From Posidonia oceanica (lineage: Eukaryota > Streptophyta > Magnoliopsida > Alismatales > Posidoniaceae), in contig JAZBRS010000050.1 in the NCBI GenBank assembly GCA_037176725.1, positions 16,820,001 to 16,884,000 on the forward strand: a DNA stretch of 64,000 nt, read 5' to 3'. A program made the position numbers and the translations under genes. The notes under the pieces are model-generated. The model was not told the DNA's origin. It did not search any database and saw only the letters and a list, made by a program, of their open reading frames with translations. Below, in pieces: positions 11,740 to 22,797 of the stretch (position 1 is the first letter of the stretch; every line of letters starts with the position of its first letter).

Positions 11740-12560
11740 TGTGTGTGGGTTTTAAAAAGGGAGGGAAAAGAGGAGAAGAGGAGGAGGAGAGCTGGTGCAG
11801 GGCAAGAAGAGAGAAGGAAGGCTGGGCCGCGGGAGCAGGAAAAATGAAAAAAGAAGGAGGAGAAGGATCGTGGGCCGGGCCTGCGAAAAAGAAAAGAAAA
11901 TAAAAAAGAAAAAGAAGGAAAGGGCTGGACCGGGCCGGAAGAGGGGAAAGGAAGAAGAAATAAAAGGAAAATAGAAAGAAAGGATGGAAGGAGGGAGGAG
12001 GAATGGAGAAAAAAGAAGAGAAGATAAAAGGGAAGAAAGTGGAAACGGGCTGGGCCCAAAAAAAGGAAAAAAAGGAGAGAAGATGGTAGTGAGCTGGGTT
12101 AGAGGAATAAAAAGGAAAGAAGAGGGAAATAAAGAAGGAAAGGAGGAGGAAAGAAGAGGGAAAAGAAGGGTAGAAAAAGAGAGGGAAGTTGGGAGAATTG
12201 GGCCGTGCCCAAAAACAGAAAAGGAGAAAAAGGGCAGTTGGGTTGGGCTAAAGGAGTGGAAAGAAAAGAAAGAAAGAAAGAAAGAAGAAAAGAAAGAGGG
12301 AAAGAAAGAAAGAGGGAAGGAAAGAAAGAGAAAAAAGAAATTAAAGATCAAATAGCATGGGATAAAATAAAATAAAATAAAATAAAGATAAAATAAAAGG
12401 AAAGAAAGGAGAAGAAGTGAGGAGGAGGGAGAGTGGGCTGGGCCCAATGGAGAGCAAGAAAAGAAGAAAGAAAGAGAGGAAAAGAAGGAGAAAGAGAGAG
12501 AGGAGAAAGAGGAGAGAGAAAAGGATAATCAGAAAAGAAAGAAGGAGAAGGACATGGGCT
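11740..12560. repeat. Purine-rich (GA) tract in LTR E
   Basis: About 800 bp of almost pure A+G on the plus strand with GAAAGAAAGAAA and AAAATAAAATAAAAT runs. It corresponds to the pyrimidine-rich block of the B and F LTRs read on the opposite strand. The long open frames on either strand are low-complexity and not genes. Confidence 0.85.
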
Positions 12561-12795
12561 TGTGCGTGAATGGGAGTGTCCAGTGCTAACCTAGAGTTTA
12601 AATGCAGACCTAGGGTTTAGGAGATGCTATCCTAAAGCATTTCTAGGATTTTAGGAGAGATTTACCTGGAGTTTTTCTAGGATTTTGGAGAGGTTTACCA
12701 AGAGTTTTTTCTAGGGTTTTGGAGAGGTTTACCTAGAGTTTTCCTAAGGTTTTAAGAGTGCTATTTAGGGTTAGAAAAAGGGTTTCCAGAGAGAA

Positions 12796-12800
12796 CCACC
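12796..12800. repeat. Target-site duplication of element B, left copy
   Basis: CCACC immediately precedes the B 5' LTR and is repeated as CCACC at 32498-32502 directly after the B 3' LTR. Confidence 0.85.
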
Positions 12801-13499
12801 TGTTGACACCCCATTTAGACAGGCTGAATCAATTGGAATCTTTTGGTAGCTTCTGAATCCAAATCTAGGTCCAAACCTACACATCTCCTTTCATCCATCT
12901 TTCCAAAACAAGCCCAAACCTAACCTAGAATCACACCTCTTTCCCAAGCCCAAAAACTACCCATAAACCATAGGAAAACTCACCCTTCCCAACTTAGCAA
13001 ACCCACCAAAAACCCTTAGAAATTTCAAACCAAAGCCATTCCCCAAAATCCTAGAAAACCTAGGTAAAACTACCCTTTTTCTACACCTCAAAAACCATTC
13101 CAAAACCTTCCCAAATCCAAACCCAAATCCTAGGCCTAACACTAGAGACCCTAGGCCACGCACTCCTCAAATTTCACCTCTTTTCTAAGCCTCTAAACCC
13201 TTCATTTCATCAAATTATCCTTTTCCCTCTATTGGATTATTCTTTTCTCTCTCCACTCTCTCTCCTTCTTATTCTCCTACTTTTCACTTCATCCTCTCTC
13301 TTTTTCTTGCCTGGCTGTGGGCCCACCATGTGCATCTATATCTTCTGCATTTTATTTACATTTTTATTTTATTTTTAGCTTATTCCTTGGTTTTTTAATA
13401 TTTACTTTCCTTCCACTCCCCTTTTTCTTCTTTACTCCCTTATTTCTTCCTTTTCTTTTTCCTTTTCCCTTTCCTTTCCTTTCTTCCACTAAATCTCTG

Positions 13500-14280
13500 A
13501 AAAATCTTTAAAAAACCATTAAAACTCTAAAACAAAAGAAAAACAAATCAAAACCCTAAAAAGGAATAATTAGAAACCTAAACAAACAGTTAAAAAACAA
13601 AAACCTAACTAAATCTAACTAAAGAAGGAAACCATGAATGTGATCTAAAAAATACAAAACTAATAAAAAGAAAATACTATAAAATCAAGCGAAAAACCAA
13701 AATATAATCAAAACAAGTAAAAGTAAAGACCCTACTAAAAACAATCAAAAAACAAATCCCAAAAAGAAAGGAAACAATTTAAAATATTAAAGCAAGTAAT
13801 TAAGAAAAAACTTAACTTAACAAATCTAAAAGAAACAATTTGAAAACTTAACTAAAAAGGAAAAAGAAATAATCAAAAGGCTTGAAACAATTTAAAAAAC
13901 ACTTAACAAGAAACTTAACAAGAAAAACTACAAACAAAAAAATATTAAAAGAACTTAACAAGCAAAATAAAAAATGATTTAAAGAAGAAAAACCCTAAAA
14001 AGACTAAAATCTAAAAACCAAAACTCATCCTAACTAGTCAAAAAGTAACCCATCAAAAAATCCTAATTAAAAATCCCAACTTAATAAGAAAAACGTAATA
14101 AGAAGAACCTAACTAAAAACAATTAAAAATTTTAACAAACATTTTAAACAAAATCAAAAACAATTAAAAGAAAACTTAAAATCCTAATAAACATTAAAAC
14201 TCTTCCTAATCATAATTAATCAATTAAAAACAACCATTAAAAACCTAATCTAAAAATCTGAATTTAAACACAACTACTTT
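13500..14280. repeat. A-rich, T-poor strand-biased block in B 5' LTR
   Basis: About 780 bp dominated by AAAAC/CTAAA words on the plus strand with few T or G. The same block is in the 3' LTR (27.21-27.99 kb) and, diverged, in F (45.48-46.2 kb). No coding signal is visible. Confidence 0.75.
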
Positions 14281-17104
14281 AAAAACATCTTCAAAACTTT
14301 TCTATTTTTATTTTTATTTTTTTTAAATTTTCTTCCTCTCCTTCCTTCCCCTTTCATCCATTCTTCCATTCTTTTTATTTCTTTCTTTTCCTTGGCCCAG
14401 TCCGGCACAGCCACCCATTCCCCCTCTCCCTCCTTCCTTCTTTCTTTCTTTTTCTTTTTCTTTTTTCCTTCGCACGCGGCCCAGCGCACAGCAGTCCTCC
14501 CCTTCTTCCCTCCTTCTCCTTCTTCTTCTTCCTCAGCTTCAATCTCCTGCCAGCCATCTCCCTCTCCTCTTCAAATTCAACTTCTCCTTCCCTCTCGGTC
14601 ACCTCAGCTCCAGCTCACCTCCTTCCTCACTCAGTTCTCAGCGGGACATCCGGGGCATTGATTGCCAGTCTCTTCGCCGATCGTGCTTCACCCTCTGCAA
14701 CAGCAGCCCGTGCTGGTGGATTTTCAAAATCCTTGCGCGCTCACCCAATCGTGCCCCCTGTTAAAGCCTCGCCCCCATCACCTCCTTCACTGCCTTTTTC
14801 GTCGTCCAAAAAGGGAGAGAGCAATCTAGAGCTGAGAGCCACCCAATTCTCCTTCTTTCCCACTGCAAAAATAGACCTCTTCTTCCTCTTTCATTCCACC
14901 TAAACCAGAGCCTCCATCCACAGCAAAACCACTCCCAATTCTGCCCCCAAATCCACCCAAACTCCAGCATTTCAGGCCACCCTTCCACAGCCCGAATCAC
15001 CCTGAAACCACCCCCAACTCCTCCTTTTCCAAAGCAGAACCCAACACTTCTTCCTCCAAGAATTCCCATCTCCACAACTCACTAAACTTGCCCAAACTCC
15101 ACCACCATACTCCCTGAATCACCAGCTTTCCAACCCATCTGAGCCTCAGCCATCATCACCCTCACAGCCGGAACCCATCACCACAAACACCTGCAACACA
15201 TTTCTGCCCAAAATCCCCTCAGCACCAATCTCCTTCTCCAGCCTTCCTCAGACCAATTCGAGGCCTCCTTCACGTTCACCAGGCCTCCAGCATGTCGCCG
15301 GAAGCTTCCACCCAGCTTTGGGAGCAACAGCTCACCTTCCCCACCTCTGGCATCCAGCTGAGCACCCACAGAAGCCGATTCCCTCTCCGGTCGTCGAAGC
15401 TCTGCTATGGATATTCAGGAAGCTCCGGAGGACTCCACTGAGAAGTTCCAACCACTCGCGAGCCGTCGACGACCTCTCCATTAGCCTGACGAAGCTCGTC
15501 GGCATCCACTGAACCAGCTCGCGTCGGGAGGACTCCTCAGCCAGCAAAACAGGTACTGCTTTTTCCCCCTAGGCTAGTTTTCATTCCCTCTTGCTTTTCC
15601 GACCTTTAGAATAGGGTATCCCTCCCTTCTGCCGCTGGGTCAACGCCGCCGCACCTCTGTCTTCTCCGACGAGCTCTGGCTCTGTCCCGCCGCACCAGTT
15701 AGCAGAACTCTGTTCTGAGCATCCCCCGAGGACCGCATGAGCTCCAGGAGCATGCCGGTGCTTCCAGATCGCTTCCCCGTTGCGCCGATTGTCCGGTCGA
15801 CCTCCGGAAGTCCAGCAGGCCTCTGTCACCTACTCCGGCCATCTCCAGGCAGCGTCATGGCTCGCCGAGCGTCTCCCGATCTCTGCCTGTCTCCGGTGAA
15901 CGCCGGCGTCGCTTCCTCGCCTCCCCAGCTTCCCTCCTCCGTTGTTCCCGGCCACTGGTAGTGATCTGCTACAGTGGCCGCTCGCCTGTGAAATTACTTT
16001 GCTTTTATTTCCTTTTAGTTAGCAAATTTTACCATGTATTGCCTTTTCGCCTTCCGTTTTTGTTTTATTGCTTTCCAGTCCTGCCATCGTTTAAGATTCA
16101 TTTGAGTTTGAATTTAAATCATATGAAATTGCATGAAAAACCTAAAAAACTGATTAATTGCTAGTTAGTCCTCCTACTGTGTTTTTCTTTAAGTTTTAAT
16201 TTATTTCTAGCCCAGCATGTTATTTTATTTGCCTTTTGGTCCTCTGCAGTTACAGTTTATTTATTTTTCTTTATTTCCAGCCCAGTCATTTATTTTATTT
16301 ACATTCCAGTCCATTTACAGTTCATTTAAGTTTCTGCACATTTATTTTCTAGTCCTGCTATTTATTTTATTTACTTATCAGTCCTGCAGTAGTTCAAATA
16401 TAGATTTTCTTCTTTATTATTTTTAGTCCTGTAGTTTTTTATTTTTGCATGTTAGTCCTTTAGTTGATAATCTCATTTAATAGTCTGACTTTACCTTAGT
16501 AAATTGCATTTTAATCCTGCCTTTTATTTTATTTACGATTTAGTCCTCTGATCTGTTGATTTAAGCATTTATTTTCCATCTTTTCTTATTGCATTGCATT
16601 ATTTCCCCATGCTTTTTGAATTTTGCACATAAGTCCTCCATTTGCATGCACAGCATCTGTTTTTTAACATTTTTCCTTATAAAATTGCATTTTAGATCCT
16701 GCTTGTTTTGAAAGTACACATAGGTCCTCTGCATGTTTTCAAAACTCATTTAAATGCATATTTTTGCTTATAAAATTGCATTTTGACCCCTACATGTTTC
16801 AAAATTGCATGTAAGTCCTCCACATGATTTCAAAACTTATTTAAATGCATGTTTACCTTATTAAATTGCATTTTAAACCCTGCATTTTGTAAAATTGCAT
16901 TCAGACCCCCAAGTTTTCAAAAACCTTGCATATAAGCCCCTAACTTTTCAAATTCTTTGCCTTTAGGTCCTTAACTTTTTCAAAAATTGCATTTAGGTCC
17001 TTAACTTTTCTAAAAGATCATTCTTAGGTCCTTTTCTTGCATTTTTGCATGCATTGCACCCATGCATCTTTGCATTTGGCATCTTTGCACACACTTAAGC
17101 ATTC

Positions 17105-17330
17105 CTAGCTCCCATTTACGTGGGAGGACCTGTTTTGCACACCTCTAGGACCTCCTTTACACTTAGATGCATTCTTCTCCCCTGTTCTGGCCCTTCTGCC
17201 TTGAAGCCAGCTTATCTTCTGATCTAACCGCCGGATCTTCTCAGCCAAGCTACCTGGGCGACCCCGGTGGAGCGCTCTTCCATGCAAACCAAGCATTTCT
17301 CAGATCAGGCTTCAGATTTCCAAGGTAAGT
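17105..17330 (+). promoter_or_regulatory. Putative internal leader exon with splice donor
   Basis: A conserved segment flanked by CATTCCTAG on the left and CCAAG/GTAAGT on the right (donor GT at 17325). Copies are at 30829-31054 in the 3' LTR and 48893-49121 in F (donor CCATG/GTAAG). It contrasts with the low-complexity sequence around it and opens with CTCCCATTTACGTGGGAG, a short palindrome. A matching acceptor, TCTTTTGCAG, ends at 20049 upstream of gag. That splicing would remove the LTR end and PBS. This is inferred from signals only. Confidence 0.45.
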
Positions 17331-17789
17331 CCTTCTGAACCCCTGCACAGCATTCATTTGCGCACCATTTGCATTGCATGCATGGTTTTTGCTTCCTGTT
17401 TTCTCGAGCATGTAGATTAGGACCCCCTCTTCTTATCTATCAACTTTATCTCCCTTTTTCGCATACTCTCAGTATTTTGGGTCGAGTTTTTCCCTTGGAT
17501 TCACTTCTAATTGCGACTTTCTTCCCCCTTTTCCATGATCCGATCGCATTGCGTGCTTTTGGCAGCGTGCGAGACTTATCGTGGGACACTTTGGTGGGAA
17601 ACAGTCACAAGACAGTGGTGATCCCTCCACTTGCTTCCTTTCCCCTTTGTAGGTCTTCACACCTACATTGCGTGGTCTTTAAGTGGTGCTTGTTCTTACA
17701 CTTGCATCGTTTGCCTCCCCTTTGCTTCTCTTGCTCTTCCTCTTTGCATCTGCATCTGCATGGCTTTATCGATGTTTTATTTCGCTTGG

Positions 17790-18120
17790 TTTGGCACCGT
17801 TTTGCGTGCCCACTTCGCTTTTGGCACCGTTTCGCGTGCCCGCTTTGTTTCTTCCACCGTTTTGCGTGCCGATCTTGTTTTCTCGCACCATTTTGCGTGC
17901 TGGCTTTGTTTCTGGCACCGTTTTGCGTGCCGCTCTTGTTTCGTGCACCGTTTCACGTGCCGCTTCTGTTTCTTGCATCGTTTTGCATGCTGGCTTTGCT
18001 TTCTCACACTGTTTTGCGTGTCCGCTTTGTTTTTTGCATCGTTTTACGTGCCAATCTTGTTTTCTTGCACCTTTTCGCGTGCCGCTTCTGTTTCTCGCAT
18101 CGTTTTGCGTGTTTTATGCT
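17790..18120 (+). repeat. 30-bp tandem array in B 5' LTR
   Basis: About eleven imperfect units of 30 bp (a few 31), each with GCACCGTTTTGCGTGCC. Repeat starts fall near 17795, 17825, 17855, 17886, 17916, 17946 and 17976, continuing to about 18100. The same array is at 31514-31844 and, with more units, in F. Because the unit length is a multiple of three and free of stops, long overlapping open frames appear here; I do not regard them as genes. Confidence 0.85.
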
Positions 18121-18224
18121 GTTTTCTCTTGCATGTTGGCTGCATTGCTTGGTTTTACCGCCGTTTTATTTTTTCGCCTGCATTTGCATATAGGACAGTG
18201 ATGCTTACTGTCTAGAGTTCTCAC

Positions 18225-18245
18225 GAGCCAGGTTTCGCCTGGTTC
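18225..18245 (+). promoter_or_regulatory. Conserved LTR hairpin downstream of the array
   Basis: GAGCCAGG, loop TTTCG, then CCTGGTTC form a stem-loop following ACTGTCTAGAGTTCTCAC. Equivalent sites are in the B 3' LTR (about 31949-31970), C (43284-43305) and F (50132-50152). Sequence around it is the best conserved part of the LTR between subfamilies. Function unknown; an RNA structure near the R/U5 region is one possibility. Confidence 0.6.
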
Positions 18246-18765
18246 GGAACACTGACAACGTTGCTGAGCACTTAGACTGCACGTTTACATCCTTGCGTTG
18301 CATTCCACCACTTAGAGCACACCTATGAGCATCCACTTAGGCATTCATTGGTACTTAGGCATTCAAACCTGCATTTCCCTGCGTATGCGAGCGTAAGCCT
18401 AGAAAGACCGATTCTCGGGCGTGTCAGGGGTGCCTAACACCTTCCCCGCACGTAACAGGAGTCCTTGCCCAGTCTTTTGGCCCGTAATGACTGTATTGCC
18501 CTTATCCTAGGCATGAGTCATATCGTTTGCTTTTGTTTTCCTTTGCATTACTTTGCATTGCATCCTTTGCTTGGTTTTGTGTGTTAACTCACGCATTACC
18601 CCGATTTTCCTTGTCTCCCGATAATAGACACGGTGGCGACTCTAAATTGTCTTATCTTCTTCTTTTCTTATCTTTTGTCCTCTGTTTTAAATATTTTCGA
18701 GTTGAGCCTTCCTTCTCAGACATAGCCGCTAATAGTGAACCTGATTCTGATTGGGATTACTACAG

Positions 18766-18783
18766 TGGCGACTCCGCTGGGGA
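18766..18783 (+). promoter_or_regulatory. Primer-binding site of element B
   Basis: TGGCGACTCCGCTGGGGA starts two bases after the LTR end (ACTACA, G, TGGCG...). It is matched in F at 50709. Ogre-type elements use a tRNA-Arg primer with a similar PBS; I assign tRNA-Arg only tentatively. Confidence 0.75.
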
Positions 18784-19010
18784 TGCTAGACTTCGGCTTT
18801 CACCTTGGCTTTCGTTCGCTCGCATTTTGCATCTTTTGTCTGCCTTTGTGCTTTGTCTGCCTTGTTTGCTTGCTCACCTGTCTGCTTTGGCAATGGCGAC
18901 TCCGTTGGGGATCGCAGACTCCGGCTTTCGCTTTTGGCTTTGCTCGCTAGCATTTTGCTTCTTTGTCTGCCTTAGTGTTTTGTTTGCCTTTCTGTTTGCT
19001 CTTCTGTGCA
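18766..19010 (+). repeat. Tandem duplication of the PBS region in B
   Basis: Copy 1 (18766-18893) and copy 2 (from 18894) are offset by 128 bp. Both start TGGCGACTCCG and continue with GACT(T/C)CGGCTTTC and CTTTTGTCTGCC-like sequence. Copy 2 has TGGCGACTCCGTTGGGGA, one mismatch from copy 1. Element F has a single copy. Confidence 0.8.
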
Positions 19011-20191
19011 AACTCCTAGCGAGTCGCCTCGTGGTTACTCTGCTTAGGTTTTGCACCTCCCTCGTCTGCTTTACCTTGGTTTTTGCTTTGCCTTGCTCTT
19101 CTTTGTCTCTATTGCTTGATTGCTTGCTTATTTCTTTGCTTATGCTCTTACCTGCTTTAATGCTTACTTGTCTTTATCTTTCTTTATCTATCTGCTTATT
19201 ATTACTTTATTTCCTGCACAATGCATGTCTACATACTTGTTTGGCAATAATGCATGCTTTTTGAATGATAAATGCTTCCTTTACACACTTGCTATGTCAC
19301 TACACACGCACATGCTCTGTATATATGCCTTTTGACATGATGAATGCTTTTCCTTCACTATCATGCTCACAAACACTCGCACATGCCTTGCGCATGCCTT
19401 TTGCTTTGTTGTGTGATTGATTGCATGCCATGTTTTTCTGTCTCTTTCCCCTTTGCATATGCCATGCCTAGGACAGTAGAAACATGCTTGCTTCCCCTTT
19501 TGCTTAATCTAAAAGCTACAATAAAGCCAAACAATAACATCTAAGCACAACTAGAGCCAATAACTTGTAATTTTCCCTTCTTGGTTAATAAAACGCAAGT
19601 AAAAGATTCTAAAGCATTTTGCATGATTGATTCATCTTAGAAAGCATGCATCCTTTCTCCTAAGTCCACCCACAGTTTGCGAAGGATGGTCCCGACCTCT
19701 TGTTCCACTGCTTTTGGTGTGGCCCAAGTTAGTCGGTCTGTCCCCCCTTGTCCAGGGGTCGTGTCGGTGTAGTGGAGAGTACTGCCCACGCTTTGGCTGG
19801 GTCAAGGCCACCAACGCACCACCCTGTTATTTCCTCAGCTCTGGCTAGGAGTTCGACAGGGAACCTGCTTTTTCTGACCTGGAGTCTGTCTAAACCTATT
19901 ACCCATGAGTGCGTCCTAGTAGGCCATCTACTCAGGACATGCATGGTGAGAGAGCGCATCTTAGGACATTCATTTGCATGTGTGCCATTCATGCCATCCC
20001 TAATAACTCTTTATTGCATACAACCTCTAACATCTTTACTCTTTTGCAGGAAGGTGCGGAATCCGCTGCTCGGACTCTGAGTGTCCCTCCTCTGTCTTTG
20101 AGCTACTCGTCGCTTCCGGCAGTAGCTCTCCCTTAGGCTTTGCATCTTCATTCTCTTGTCGCAGCCTCCCCTCACTTAGACTCGGTCAGTG
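19011..20191 (+). other. 5' leader of element B
   Basis: Untranslated leader between PBS and gag. It holds T/C-rich sequence (19.1-19.5 kb), then GTCCACCCACAGTTTGCGAAGGATGG-type sequence shared with F at 51.47-51.68 kb, then the segment shared with D (19905-20190). A polypyrimidine run and TCTTTTGCAG (ending 20049) form a plausible splice acceptor 142 bp before the gag ATG. The open frames in this region are not supported by conservation. Confidence 0.65.
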
Positions 20192-22334
20192 ATGGCCCAG
20201 TCTGCCGGTGAGCTTCACTTTACTGTTGACTCGGAGGGGTTTACCACTTGGGTTCCTCCGGATTTCACCTCCATTTGCTTTGTGCCCTCTATGACACCAG
20301 GATTCCACCCTCAGTTGTCTGGGGCACTCCCTTTTTCTACGGGCCATTGGCAGACTTGCGTCCCCTGGATTCAGTTGTCGAATCTGTCTCGATGACTGCC
20401 CCTTGCGCTCCGGAGGCACCTCTGACCGCTTCGTCCCTAGGATATGCTGTTCCCGACATCCCTTCTGCTGCGGCGACCTTTCCCTTAGGTTCCCAATCTC
20501 TTGAGTCTGCCTCTCGACCGGTCCTGTAATTCAGTGTTCCCATTCACGGGTCCCCTGAAGCGCAGTATCGGCACCTAATGGAGCTTGCCCATACACTACA
20601 GGGTATGGCTTTATCAGTTCGACCCTCTTGCATTCCTGTTGCCCCTGAGGTTCCTCTGCGGCTTGCTGTTGCACACACTGCACCCCCGCCCAGACCATCG
20701 CCCCAGCTACACACTGCTTCGGTGTTGGGGGTACGGCATCTGTCTCCTGCTTCTGCACAACACCATGCATTACATACAACTCCATTTCCTGGTGATCAGT
20801 CTTTCGGACTGGTTGGAGCACAGTATTCCACTGGCTCACTGCCCGGCATCACGTCTGCGCAGCCACTGTTGCTCAAACAATCTGCACCACGCACTACACA
20901 GCATATTACCTATCCATCTCCCTTGCATCAGGTTCAAAACCCAGCATACTTTCCTGCCTACACTGCACGCGCGCACGGATACGTTGGCCATACTGTCGCT
21001 CCACCAGGCGATGCTATGGTAGATCCGGAGAGCACTTAGGTGTGACCCATTCGGCGTATGTGGTCCCTGCCCCTGCTGCCTCATCTCCTGTGGTAGCCAA
21101 TCCAGACCCCATCAATAACAGGATGGACATTCTGAAGAAAGCACTACGTCTAGTGCAGGGCAAGGACCACCAGTCTTACCAGTTTCGCGACCTCTGTCTC
21201 TTTCCCGAGGCCGCACTCCCTTCGAAGTTCCGCATCCCGGTCTTCGATAAATATAATGGTAAAGGCTGCCCTATTTCGCATCTGAAAATGTACTGCGGGG
21301 ACCTTGCTCAGCTTCAGGCTGATGAAAGGCTCCTTATCCGCCTATTTCAGAAGAGTTTAACCAGCCCCACGCTCAAGTGGTTCACTTCCCTTGACATAGC
21401 TGCGGTTCGAACCTAGACTGATCTTTCTCAGGCCTTCCTTGAGTAGTATGCTTTCAATCTCGACTTGATCCCCAAGAGGGAGGATCTTGTCACCATCCGG
21501 TAGAGGCCTCAAGAGCCATTCGGGGAGTATGTCGGTTGTTGGCGCTCCTTAGCCACCCAGGTCAAAGATAAACCCTTCGAGGAGGATTCTATCGAGATGA
21601 TCGTTAAAGGGGCGCTGCCAGCGATTGGGACTCTGCTTTGCATTCAGCACATCACTAGCCATGCATCACTGATTAGGACTGGCGTCCGCGTGGAAAGCTC
21701 GCTGCGAAGTGGGCATTTCCCTGCACTTTCTGCAAAGGCTAAGCAGGCCAACACCTCCAACAATCGCCGCAGCAACAACAACAACAGCTCTACTCCTGAC
21801 TGCTCCGAACAGCTCGCCGAGTTATGCGCCGATCCTTCCAAAGAGCCTGCCTATGCAGAGAGTCTACTAGACCCTTTTCCGCTAGAGCATGCACCTAGTT
21901 TTGCACCCACTGAGCACACTGTCACTGTCGAGCCCGTGCATCACGTCGCACCCGCTCGGCAAGGACTCCATCCAGGGCAAAGACGACCTCATCGGGCCGA
22001 GTGTGATTACACACCTCTCCCCGAGCCACTGAGCGTCATCTTCCCTCAAGTTGAGTCGCTCCTGAGACTCCTAGCTGTCCATCCGTCACCAAATCCCCCT
22101 CCATGGTGGCATGATACGGATCAGTTCTACAGTTTCCATCGGGCCACCGGGCACTCGACGGACAACTGCCTCACTCTCCGGGATGCCGTTCAACGTCTGA
22201 TCGATCGCAGGATCATCAGCGTTGACGAGCAGGAGCCAGCACATACACATACACCTGCACCTGCATCTGCACACCCTAGTGTAGCCAATCCTTCCTTTGT
22301 CGGAACCTTGGAGGGCTACCCCAGTCTTTTCTAA
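20192..22334 (+). pseudogene. Element B gag
   Basis: It starts at the ATG at 20192 (MAQSAGEL). After a Pro/Ser-rich N-terminal region, the capsid-like core reads in one frame from about 21042: KALRLVQGKD, FDKYNGKGCP, AQLQADERLLIRLFQ and LKWFTSLD. A zinc-knuckle remnant, FYSFHRATGHSTDNC, follows near 22130, its first Cys replaced by Tyr, and then LRDAVQRLIDRR. The frame shifts twice in the N-terminal half. In-frame stops occur after AAVRT (about 21414), at 21444-21446 and at 21501-21503. Core residues are well conserved with element F. Confidence 0.85.
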
Positions 22335-22797
22335 ATCCTGCTCTGCCCTGGTGGATCCTTCTGATCCCATTGGTGCGATCCCCTTTTCCTGTCCTTCCTA
22401 TCTCATCCGAGGGACGCTCGGAGATGCAACGACAGCGTCGACAGCAAGACCAGGTGCAGCGTCGTCCAGGTAGTTCCTCCTCCAACCTCTTGCAGCCCTA
22501 GTGCTCTCCACACTGCCGTCAGCAGCTCCAATAGCCCCAGTGCTCCCCGCACTGCCAACAGTGGACCTCGCCGACAACATCAGCAGCGTAGGAGCGAACC
22601 CAGCGCCTCCCTCCCGAGGTTGCTGACAGGTAAGTCCTTCTTACCTCTCTTTTGTTTCCTGCATTATCTTTTTCTTTTCGTTTTGTTTTGTTCTTGTGGT
22701 TTTTTCGCCTTGCCTGAAAATCATAAAAAGCATAAAATCAACAAAACCCATTAAAGAGCATGCATCCCTTTCTGCTTCTTGCATTCATTTCTTACAT

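Larger units (their letters stand above)
10205..12800 (-). repeat. LTR E: minus-strand TAT-type LTR, main fragment
   Basis: Read on the minus strand, the sequence follows the plan of the B and F LTRs: a stretch of imperfect CCTAGAAAAACTCT-like repeats (12600-12780), a long pyrimidine-rich tract (12560-11740), a GC-richer section and a splice-donor-like site (CACAG/GTAAAT at 10922/10921). Its first 30 bases, starting TGTAGACACCCC, lie at 32532-32503, separated by element B, whose target duplication is 12796-12800. It stops at 10205 in mid-LTR. Its orientation fits the 5' LTR of element D. Reading frames here follow composition only. Confidence 0.7.
12801..18764 (+). repeat. 5' LTR of element B
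   Basis: It starts TGTTGACACC and ends ATTACTACA one base before the PBS. Blocks in order: CCTAAAAC-rich region (12.83-13.2 kb), CT-rich region, A-rich strand-biased block (13.5-14.28 kb), CT-rich block (14.33-14.57 kb), GC-richer section (14.6-15.96 kb), degenerate repeats of the motif AATTGCATTTTAG (16.0-17.05 kb), a 30-bp tandem array (17.79-18.12 kb), and a hairpin (18225-18245). Splice-donor-like sites occur at 15552/15553 and 17324/17325. U3, R and U5 limits could not be fixed. Confidence 0.9.

Noticed and set aside
11526..12447. Long minus-strand Phe/Ser/Leu-rich frames in LTR E
   Set aside because: Low-complexity product of the purine-rich tract; no conserved residues.
17369..18193. 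A 274-codon open frame in the B LTR (also 31093-31917 and a 272-codon frame in F at 49356-50174)
   Set aside because: It spans the 30-bp array; all three plus-strand frames are open there because the unit lacks stops and is a multiple of three. No domain, and the frames owe their length to the repeat.
18634..18643. A functional PBS inside the B LTR (TGGCGACTCT)
   Set aside because: It lies within both LTR copies upstream of the LTR end and lacks the rest of the PBS, so it cannot prime correctly; noted only as a related motif.
18527..19264. A 245-codon hydrophobic open frame over the LTR end and PBS of B
   Set aside because: It crosses the LTR/PBS boundary and T/C-rich sequence. Its hydrophobicity comes from composition, and F has no equivalent continuous frame.
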